13,344 bases of DNA, taken from JAFNGF01 sp964567045. Lineage in GTDB: Bacteria; Planctomycetota; Phycisphaerae; Sedimentisphaerales; Anaerobacaceae. Shown here piece after piece: positions 1-6,486 of the stretch. How positions within the stretch are numbered: the stretch's first letter is position 1; every line of letters begins with the position of its first letter. Under the pieces are notes generated by a model. It saw nothing but the letters and a program-made list of their open reading frames with translations, did not search any database and was not told the origin of the DNA. A program made the translations under genes and the position numbers. Where the stretch lies: assembly GCA_964567045.1 (NCBI GenBank), contig CAZMLE010000091.1:1-13344 (forward strand), given 5' to 3'.

Positions 1-2
1 CG

Positions 3-1802
3 CACGCCTACGAGAAGGACCAGCAGTATCAGGCTATGGAAATCTGTGCCGACGCACTTATCACATTTGCCAAACGCCACGCGGATAAGGCTCTGGAACT
101 GGCCCAGAACCAAACCGATCCTGTACGCCAGCAAGAGCTTCAGCGCATCGCCCAGGTATGCTCATGGGTGCCGGCCAACGCGCCGCGCGATTTCTGGGAA
201 GCCCTGCAATACTATTGGTTCGTGCATCTGGGCGTGATCACAGAACTGAATACATGGGACTCTTTTAATCCAGGCCGCCTCGACCAGCACCTATACCCGT
301 TCTTTAAGAAGGGACTCGCAGAGGGAACCTTGACGGTTGAACAGGCCAAGGAACTGCTTCAGTGTTTCTGGGTCAAATTCAATAATCAGCCCGCGCCGCC
401 CAAGGTGGGAGTAACGGAAGAGCAAAGCGGGACCTACACCGACTTTTCGCTTATCAATGTGGGCGGGCTGCTTCCTGCGGAGGGCGCCGATGCCGTCAAC
501 GACCTTTCATATCTGATTCTGGATGTAGTAGAAGAAATGCGGCTGACCCAGCCCAGCTCCTGCATCCAAATCAGTAACAAAAATCCAGACCGGTTTCTCA
601 GGCGGGCCTGCCGGGTCATTCGCACAGGTTTTGGCCAGCCGTCGGTGTTTAACACCGACGTCATCATCAAAGAGATGCTTCAGGACGGCAAGACCATCGT
701 GGACGCCCGCGGCGGCGGGGCGAGCGGCTGCGTTGAGACAAGCGCATTCGGCAAGGAAAGCTGTATCCTGACCGGATATATGAACTGGCCCAAGATTCTG
801 GAACTTGCCTGCAACAATGGCATCGATCCGAAGTCCGGCCAGCAACTTGGCCCTCAAAGCGGTGACGCCCGCAAGTTTCGTTCATATCAAGAGTTTTTGG
901 ATGCCTATAGGCAGCAGCTTAAGTATTTCATCGACCTGAAAATCAAGGGCAACAACATCATAGAACGGCTTTTTGCCGGCTATTTGCCGGCTCCATTTAT
1001 GTCCATTCTGATAGACGACTGCATAGCCCGCGGCCTCGATTACAACAATGGCGGCCCAAGATACAATACGACCTACATCCAGGGCGTAGGCATCGGCACA
1101 GTGACCGACTCACTAACAGCGGTCAAGTACCACGTTTTCGACAAACAGGACATCACCATGGATGAGCTTCTTACCGCCCTGGCAGCAGACTTCCAGGGGC
1201 ACGAACAATTGCGGCATAAACTTTGGGAGCACTCACCAAAGTACGGTAACGATGATGACTACGCCGATACCATAGTCCAAGAAGTGTTTGACGCCTATTA
1301 CGAGCTGCTGAATGGCCGGCCCAACACAAAAGGAGGCAGGTATCGCGTCAATCTGCTGCCCACGACGGTGCATGTCTACTTCGGCTCGGTAACAGGGGCG
1401 CTGCCCAATGGCAGAAGGGCCGGCGAGCCGGTCTCCGAGGGCATTTCGCCCAGCCAGGGCTGCGACAGTAAAGGTCCCACTGCCGTGATTAAATCCGCCG
1501 CCAGGATCGACCACGCCCGTACCGGCGGCACTTTGCTAAATATGAAATTCAATCCACAGGTGCTGGCAGGCGACGATGGTATTGAAAAACTCCTCTCTCT
1601 GATTAGGTCCTACTTTAAGCTCGATGGGCATCACATACAGTTCAACGTTATTGATGCCAAGACACTGCGGCAAGCGCAAGAGCAGCCGCAGCAGTATCGT
1701 GACTTGATCGTCAGGGTGGCAGGCTATAGCGATTACTTCGTCGACGTAGGCAGAGATCTGCAAAATGAAATTATCGCCCGAACCGAGCAACAGTCATTCT
1801 GA
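3..1802 (+). CDS. hypD: trans-4-hydroxy-L-proline dehydratase, glycyl radical enzyme (5' partial)
   Basis: This glycyl radical enzyme removes water from trans-4-hydroxy-L-proline to give (S)-pyrroline-5-carboxylate in the cytoplasm under anoxic conditions. The frame is open to the window edge, so the first ~190 of ~790 residues are missing; the internal ATG at 36 is not the start. The thiyl-radical cysteine and catalytic glutamate lie in SGCVETSAFG (Cys codon 729-731), and the radical glycine in RVAGYSDYF (Gly codon 1722-1724). Compared from memory with Clostridioides difficile HypD, Cys and Gly fall at the same spacing (434 and 765 there). The substrate-pocket residues I recall (S334, D339 and F340 in the TYTDF segment; Y450 in LTGYMN; T645 in LPTT) are all present. 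Long stretches such as KFNNQPAPPKVG and YGNDDDYAD match. The 4-hydroxy-D-proline dehydratase relative is the main alternative. The activase (HypE) gene is not in the window and may lie upstream. Confidence 0.92.
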   Translation, partial: HAYEKDQQYQAMEICADALITFAKRHADKALELAQNQTDPVRQQELQRIAQVCSWVPANAPRDFWEALQYYWFVHLGVITELNTWDSFNPGRLDQHLYPFFKKGLAEGTLTVEQAKELLQCFWVKFNNQPAPPKVGVTEEQSGTYTDFSLINVGGLLPAEGADAVNDLSYLILDVVEEMRLTQPSSCIQISNKNPDRFLRRACRVIRTGFGQPSVFNTDVIIKEMLQDGKTIVDARGGGASGCVETSAFGKESCILTGYMNWPKILELACNNGIDPKSGQQLGPQSGDARKFRSYQEFLDAYRQQLKYFIDLKIKGNNIIERLFAGYLPAPFMSILIDDCIARGLDYNNGGPRYNTTYIQGVGIGTVTDSLTAVKYHVFDKQDITMDELLTALAADFQGHEQLRHKLWEHSPKYGNDDDYADTIVQEVFDAYYELLNGRPNTKGGRYRVNLLPTTVHVYFGSVTGALPNGRRAGEPVSEGISPSQGCDSKGPTAVIKSAARIDHARTGGTLLNMKFNPQVLAGDDGIEKLLSLIRSYFKLDGHHIQFNVIDAKTLRQAQEQPQQYRDLIVRVAGYSDYFVDVGRDLQNEIIARTEQQSF

Positions 1803-1808
1803 CTTAAT

Positions 1809-1813
1809 GGAGG
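1809..1813 (+). promoter_or_regulatory. Ribosome binding site selecting a GTG start
   Basis: GGAGG ends six bases before the GTG at 1820. The next in-frame ATG (1829) would sit 15 bases away, which is too far, so GTG at 1820 is the likely start of the lipoprotein peptidase. That start also gives the signal peptide its lysine at position 2. Confidence 0.7.
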
Positions 1814-1819
1814 CTTTCT

Positions 1820-3532
1820 GTGAAGACTATGTTGGTTATTGTTGATGCGTTTCTTGCAGCCGCCCTCGTCACCGGCTGTGGTCCATCTGTGAAAGAGACC
1901 GAGCTGAAGGATTTCATTGAAGCTCATGTCGCAAAGGCAGAACCCTTGTCGACCCAAGCCAACCTTGCCTACTGGGATGCCTCTACTGCCGGCAAGGCAG
2001 AAGATTACGACAGGCTCGAGAAACTACAGTTGGACATCCACCAAGTTTATGGTAATCGCGATGAATTCGCCCTGTTAAAGGAGCTGCGGGAATCCGGCGA
2101 GATAAAACAGGCGCGACTCGCCCGTCAACTGGACAGGCTTTACTACGCTTATCTGCAAAACCAGATAGAGCCGACGTTGATGAAAGAAATCGTTGATCTG
2201 GATACGAAAATCCAGGAAAAGTACAGCGCCTTTCGCGGCACTATCGACGGCCAAGCGCTGACAATGAGTGACATCTACACCATTTTGACGAGAGATATGG
2301 ATTGCCGCAAAAGGGAACTGGCCTGGAGAGCCAGCAAGCAGGTGGGAAACGCGATTGCAAGTGATCTTATCCAACTGGTCAGGCTTCGTAATAAAGCCGC
2401 CCGAGAGCTGGGCTTTGATAACTACCACACCTTTTCAATAATCACCAGCGAGCAGAATCCGCAGGAGCTTGATCGAATCTTTGAGCAGCTTGACGAGCTA
2501 ACCAGTGGCCTCTTTGCCCGTTTGAAGAGTGAGCTGGATCAGGTTTTAGCAGGCACTTATGGTATCAAGCCGGAGGACCTAATGCCGTGGCATTACCACG
2601 ATCCGTTCTTTCAAAGAACGCCTTTGGTCTATGATTTGGATTTAGACCAATATTACCAAGACCAGGATGTCCGCAAGCTGGCACAGAAATTTTACGCCGG
2701 CATTGGCCTGCCGGTGGATGATATACTTGCCCGAAGCGACCTTTATGACCGGGCGGGCAAGTACCCACACGCCTTCAGCCAGGACATAGACCGCCGAGGC
2801 GACGTGCGAGTCTTGTGCAATCTGCAGAACACAGAGCGCTGGATGGAGACCATTCTGCACGAATTAGGGCACGCAATTTACAGCAAATACCACGACCAGA
2901 GCGAACCCTGGCTTCTGCGAGAGCCTGCTCACAGCTTCACAACCGAAGCCATCGCCGTGCTGTTTGGCCGGCTCAGCCGCAACGCCGCCTGGATGCACGA
3001 AATGCTCGGCCTGTCGCAAGCCTGCCCCGAGCCCAGCCGAGGGGTCGAGTATAAAGAGATTGACAAAGTCAGTTGGAAATATACGCAATTTGGACAGATA
3101 CTCTTTGCCCGCTGGGCAATGGTTATGTACTACTTCGAAAAGCAGCTCTATGCCAATCCCGATCAGGACCTGAACACATTATGGTGGGACCTGGTGGAGA
3201 AATACCAGTTGCTCAGGCGGCCCGGCGAGCCGCTCGATGCCGGCTGGGCGTCAAAATTGCATTTTACGTCCGCCCCTTGTTACTACCACAATTATATGCT
3301 CGGCGAAATCCTGGCTTCGCAACTGCATCACTACATTGTTCACGAAGTCTTAAAGGTTGAATCGGATAAGGGCGTCAGCTATGTTGGCCAGGAGAAGATC
3401 GGCACATACCTGCGCACGAAAGTGTTCGGACCTGGTGCTCACTACCATTGGAACGAAATGATAGAGCAGGCAACGGGCGAGCCCCTGACGCCGAGATATT
3501 TCGTCGATCAGTTTATAGATCGTGACTCGTGA
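1820..3532 (+). CDS. Lipoprotein zinc metallopeptidase, M2/M3 (ACE-like peptidyl-dipeptidase) type
   Basis: This is a 570-residue gluzincin metallopeptidase. Residues 1-20 form a lipoprotein signal with lipobox VTGC (lipidated Cys20), placing the enzyme in a membrane facing the periplasm or outside; Asp9 in the hydrophobic stretch is unusual. The zinc site is HELGH (H347, E348, H351), with the third ligand probably E376 in LLREPAHSFTTEA, aligning with the FREGANPGFHEA region of angiotensin-converting enzyme. Other ACE-like cues are RNKAARELGF and a KLHFTSAPCYYHNY segment near the C-terminus, resembling the ACE segment that holds the substrate-binding His and Tyr. The fold is largely helical, as expected for M2/M3. 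I infer release of dipeptides or cutting of oligopeptides; M2 versus M3 is not certain. Residues 400-410 are encoded by an inserted palindromic repeat. The gene starts 17 bases after hypD and shares its strand, suggesting cotranscription. Confidence 0.75.
   Translation: MKTMLVIVDAFLAAALVTGCGPSVKETELKDFIEAHVAKAEPLSTQANLAYWDASTAGKAEDYDRLEKLQLDIHQVYGNRDEFALLKELRESGEIKQARLARQLDRLYYAYLQNQIEPTLMKEIVDLDTKIQEKYSAFRGTIDGQALTMSDIYTILTRDMDCRKRELAWRASKQVGNAIASDLIQLVRLRNKAARELGFDNYHTFSIITSEQNPQELDRIFEQLDELTSGLFARLKSELDQVLAGTYGIKPEDLMPWHYHDPFFQRTPLVYDLDLDQYYQDQDVRKLAQKFYAGIGLPVDDILARSDLYDRAGKYPHAFSQDIDRRGDVRVLCNLQNTERWMETILHELGHAIYSKYHDQSEPWLLREPAHSFTTEAIAVLFGRLSRNAAWMHEMLGLSQACPEPSRGVEYKEIDKVSWKYTQFGQILFARWAMVMYYFEKQLYANPDQDLNTLWWDLVEKYQLLRRPGEPLDAGWASKLHFTSAPCYYHNYMLGEILASQLHHYIVHEVLKVESDKGVSYVGQEKIGTYLRTKVFGPGAHYHWNEMIEQATGEPLTPRYFVDQFIDRDS
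3017..3049 (+). repeat. Palindromic repeat inside the M2/M3 peptidase gene
   Basis: An imperfect palindrome with CCCC and GGGG arms is read in frame as QACPEPSRGVE (residues 400-410). From general knowledge, ACPEPSRG/ACPERSRR-type peptides recur in unrelated proteins of environmental bacteria because of a dispersed repeat; I recognise the peptide but have not searched for it. It lies about 24 residues after the third zinc ligand and so probably forms a surface loop. Confidence 0.7.
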
Positions 3533-3535
3533 CCT

Positions 3536-3578
3536 CCCCGCTTTCGCGGGGACAGGCTTGCCCCTGCGCAAGCAGGGG
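3536..3578 (+). repeat. Double-hairpin repeat (type A) between peptidase and symporter
   Basis: This 43-base element has two hairpins: CCCCGC-TTTC-GCGGGG (6-bp stem, 3536-3551) and CCCCTGC-GCAA-GCAGGGG (7-bp stem, 3561-3578), joined by ACAGGCTTG. A second copy at 6871-6913 has the same length and differs only at four loop bases. It fills most of the 61-base gap after the stop of the upstream peptidase. It may stabilise the upstream mRNA or reduce read-through; that role is inference. There is no T-run after it, so it is not a classical terminator. Confidence 0.85.
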
Positions 3579-3593
3579 GACGGGCGACGAAAA

Positions 3594-5063
3594 ATGGTCT
3601 ACTTAGTTGCTATACTTATCTATTTACTGGCCTTGACCGGCATCGGGATTTACAAGTCCCGGCAGGTCAAGACACAGGCCGATTTTTCCGTAGCCGGCAG
3701 GTCGCTTTCACCCTGGATCCTGGTCTGTACGATGTTAGCTGCCTGGATCGGGACCGGCTCGATAGTGGGCAACGCCGGAAAAACGTACGAAACCGGATTG
3801 GCTGCCCTTATTCTGCCGCTGGGCAGCGTCATCGGCATGGCTATCCTGACGCGAATTGCACCCAGAGCACGCGATTACGAAGTCTATTCGGTGCCTGAAA
3901 TCATCGGATTGCGCTACGGTCAGGCGGCCCGGCTATTAGCGGTGGCGGCTCTGGTGATAGCTTATATGGTGATTGTCAGCTATCAGTTCAACGCCGGAGG
4001 AGCAGTTCTGGAAGTGATACTGACCGACCAAGCCGGGCGTCCCCTCATAACTGTAAAGACCGCTACCATCATTGCCGCGGTATTCATCGTCATCTATACC
4101 ATCTCAGCCGGTCTGATTAGTCTTGCCTACACCGACATAGTAACCGGCATCATTATCACTGTTTCTCTATTCGCTGCTTTGCCGGTTCTGTGCCTCAAAG
4201 CGGGCGGCTGGGCCGGCATGGAGGCTGCATTTGCCGCAATGGGGAATAGGCCCAATCACATGAAGTTCTGGGGCGTCTACACAAATACCGAGATTGTCAA
4301 TTATTGCCTGCCGGTGTTCTTACTGATTATGGGCGACGCCAATCAGTATCAGCGTTTCTTTGCCAGCAAGGATGCCAAAGGCGCCAAGAGTGCCGTGACG
4401 TTTATGATACTTGCCGTGGCGGTGATTGAAAGCCTGATCATTTTAGAGGCCTGGATTTCCGCCAGCCTGATACCTAACGCCGCCCAGGGCAAATACGTGC
4501 TCATTTATGCCGCCAAGACCCTTATGCCGACGATGTTGGGCGTCCTTTTCCTGGTTACGGTGGTGGGCATAATCATCTCCACCGCCGATTCATTTCTGTT
4601 AGTTCCGGCAACTTGCGTTATTCGTGATATTTATATGAACTACATCAACCCCAAGGCGCCGGAAAAAAAGGTAATCCTGGCCAGCAGGATACTGGTGCTT
4701 GTCTTTGGCGTAATCGCATATCTTGTCTCGCTGGCGTTTGCCCAGTCCACCACCATTTTTGAACGCGCGCTTTACGCCTACACGATCTACGGCTCTGCAA
4801 TTACGCCTTGCTTGGTGGCGGCCTTATTCTGGAAAAGAGCCACCAGAACAGGGGCCATCGCCTCAATCATCTTAGGGACGGTGACGGCGATTGCCTGGGC
4901 GGAAATGGACTTTATGGCTTGGCCATCCCTGCTCGGGATAAAAAACGCCCTGCCGGGCTATATCTCCGGCCTGGATGCGGTGCTGCCGGCTATAACCGTA
5001 TCGGTGGCCGCCCTTATTCTGGTGAGTCTGCTAACCGGCAAAAAGCAGGCCTGTGGCAGGTAA
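3594..5063 (+). CDS. Sodium:solute symporter (SSS family), substrate probably amino acid or peptide product
   Basis: This 489-residue inner-membrane protein has about 13 hydrophobic segments and belongs to the SSS family (PutP, SGLT). The first helix is MVYLVAILIYLLALTGIGIY. Residues 49-56 (AAWIGTGS) and 329-333 (STADS) match the sodium-site helices; S329-T330 correspond to S340/T341 of PutP as I recall them. The frame is open back to 3522, but those extra 24 residues (LPAFAGTGLPLRKQG and flanks) are only the translated palindromic repeat, so ATG 3594 is chosen. Its ribosome site is weak (GGGGGA about 13 bases upstream, part of the repeat). The substrate cannot be read from sequence; proline or hydroxyproline uptake is inferred from HypD and the prolyl peptidases around it, and a sugar such as arabinose cannot be excluded. 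Only 6 bases separate it from the next gene. Confidence 0.88.
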   Translation: MVYLVAILIYLLALTGIGIYKSRQVKTQADFSVAGRSLSPWILVCTMLAAWIGTGSIVGNAGKTYETGLAALILPLGSVIGMAILTRIAPRARDYEVYSVPEIIGLRYGQAARLLAVAALVIAYMVIVSYQFNAGGAVLEVILTDQAGRPLITVKTATIIAAVFIVIYTISAGLISLAYTDIVTGIIITVSLFAALPVLCLKAGGWAGMEAAFAAMGNRPNHMKFWGVYTNTEIVNYCLPVFLLIMGDANQYQRFFASKDAKGAKSAVTFMILAVAVIESLIILEAWISASLIPNAAQGKYVLIYAAKTLMPTMLGVLFLVTVVGIIISTADSFLLVPATCVIRDIYMNYINPKAPEKKVILASRILVLVFGVIAYLVSLAFAQSTTIFERALYAYTIYGSAITPCLVAALFWKRATRTGAIASIILGTVTAIAWAEMDFMAWPSLLGIKNALPGYISGLDAVLPAITVSVAALILVSLLTGKKQACGR

Positions 5064-5069
5064 CAGGCA

Positions 5070-6467
5070 ATGTTTCGCCCCAGAACATATATTGAGCGAA
5101 GAGAATGCCTCAGAGGCCAGATACAAAACGGGCTAATTCTGTTTCTGGGCAACCAGGAAAGTCCGATGAATTATCCCGACAATCCCTATCCATTCCGACA
5201 GGATAGTTCGTTTCTTTATTTCTTCGGTCTGGATTTTCCGAACCTGGCGGCCGTCATAGACATTGACCAGGCTACTGATTGTGTCTTTGGCGACGACCCG
5301 ACCGTGGACCAGATAATCTGGATGGGACCACAACCATCGCTAAAGGACCGATGCGACAGCGTCGGCATCTCCAATACTGCCCTACTGGATCAGTTGCAGA
5401 CGCTACTAGAAAAAGCTGTGAACCAGAATCGAAGCATTCATTTTCTCCCCCAATACCGAGCAGACAATATATCGCTGATCAAAGAGTTGCTACCAATGGG
5501 AGCCTCCGAGGCATTGACAAAGGCTGTTGTCGCGCAGAGGTCAACAAAAACGCAAGAGGAAATCAAGCAAATTGAGGCGGCCCTCGACATCTCCTATCAA
5601 ATGCACACAACGGCAATGAAGATGTCAAAGCCGGGAGTTTTTGAACGAGAGGTCGCCGGAGCGATCGAAGGGATTGCTTTATCGCGGGGCGTGCGCCTTG
5701 CTTTTCCCACGATCTTCTCCATTCACGGAGAAACGCTCCACAACCATTATTACGGTAATATGATGAAAGCCGGTGACATGGTGGTAAATGATTCCGGCGC
5801 CGAATCGCCCTTGCACTATGCCAGCGATATCACAAGGACAATTCCTGTTGGCGGCAAATTCTCGCCGCGCCAAAGGGACATCTATAACATAGTCCTTGCC
5901 GCACAGCAGAAAGCGATTGAGACAGTTGCCCCGGGCGTTGAATTCAGAGAAATCCATCGCCTGGCCTGTACCATCCTGGCATCTGGCCTGGCGGACCTGG
6001 GCCTATTAAAAGGCAATATCCAGCAAGCCGTCCACGCAGGGGCGCACACGTTGTTCTTTCAGTGCGGACTCGGTCACATGTTAGGGCTCGATGTTCACGA
6101 TATGGAAGCGCTGGGCGAAGACTACGTGGGCTACACCGATACTATAACCAGGAATCCCGAATTTGGATGGAAATCACTGAGACTTGCCAGAGCACTTGAG
6201 CCGGGCTTCGTAATAACGGTAGAGCCGGGCGTATATTTCATACCTGAACTAATCGACCGATGGAAAGCAGACAATAAGTGTGCCGACTTTATCAACTACG
6301 ATAAGGTGGAAAGATACAAGAACTTTGGCGGCATTCGAATTGAAGACGATATTTTAGTCACCCCCGTGTTTTCTGTCGAAGACAGAAGCGGGGGCCATCG
6401 GATATTAGGTAAGCCAATACCAAAAACCATTGAAGAAGTGGAATCTGCCAGCGGAGGACGGGCCTGA
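5070..6467 (+). CDS. pepP: Xaa-Pro aminopeptidase (M24B, aminopeptidase P)
   Basis: This 465-residue dinuclear metal aminopeptidase releases the N-terminal residue from Xaa-Pro (and plausibly Xaa-Hyp) peptides. There is no signal peptide, so it is cytoplasmic. The N-terminal AMP_N-type domain (about residues 1-165) is followed by the pita-bread domain with all five expected metal ligands: D241 (NDSGAE), D253 (SDITRT), H336 (GLGHMLGLDVHD), E385 (VEPGVYF) and E425 (GIRIEDDILV). The length matches the ~440-470 of the family. Residues 431-442 (TPVFSVEDRSGG) near the C-terminus are encoded by a palindromic repeat just after the last metal-binding strand. The start at 5070 is six bases after the symporter stop, with GGCAGG nine bases upstream. 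Prolidase (Xaa-Pro dipeptidase) is the nearest alternative; the AMP_N domain favours aminopeptidase P. Confidence 0.9.
   Translation: MFRPRTYIERRECLRGQIQNGLILFLGNQESPMNYPDNPYPFRQDSSFLYFFGLDFPNLAAVIDIDQATDCVFGDDPTVDQIIWMGPQPSLKDRCDSVGISNTALLDQLQTLLEKAVNQNRSIHFLPQYRADNISLIKELLPMGASEALTKAVVAQRSTKTQEEIKQIEAALDISYQMHTTAMKMSKPGVFEREVAGAIEGIALSRGVRLAFPTIFSIHGETLHNHYYGNMMKAGDMVVNDSGAESPLHYASDITRTIPVGGKFSPRQRDIYNIVLAAQQKAIETVAPGVEFREIHRLACTILASGLADLGLLKGNIQQAVHAGAHTLFFQCGLGHMLGLDVHDMEALGEDYVGYTDTITRNPEFGWKSLRLARALEPGFVITVEPGVYFIPELIDRWKADNKCADFINYDKVERYKNFGGIRIEDDILVTPVFSVEDRSGGHRILGKPIPKTIEEVESASGGRA
6361..6394 (+). repeat. Palindromic repeat (type B) in the M24 gene
   Basis: The core hairpin TTCTGTC-GAA-GACAGAA (7-bp stem, 6371-6387) is enclosed by CCCCCG (6361-6366) and CGGGGG (6389-6394). 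It encodes TPVFSVEDRSGG in the Xaa-Pro aminopeptidase. Related copies occur at 6975-7004 in opposite orientation and 11293-11327 in the same orientation. Confidence 0.85.
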
Positions 6468-6486
6468 GAAGATGAAAGGGCTTTGA

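Noticed and set aside
36..1802. ATG at 36 as the start of the dehydratase
   Set aside because: The frame is open to the window edge and the upstream codons (HAYEKDQQYQA) continue the family alignment, so the gene is truncated by the window.
3536..3578. Rho-independent terminator after the peptidase gene
   Set aside because: The stems are strong but no T-run follows, and the same element occurs inside a coding region.
3522..3593. N-terminal extension of the symporter by 24 residues
   Set aside because: It overlaps the upstream stop and is only the translation of the type A repeat; the first membrane helix begins at ATG 3594.
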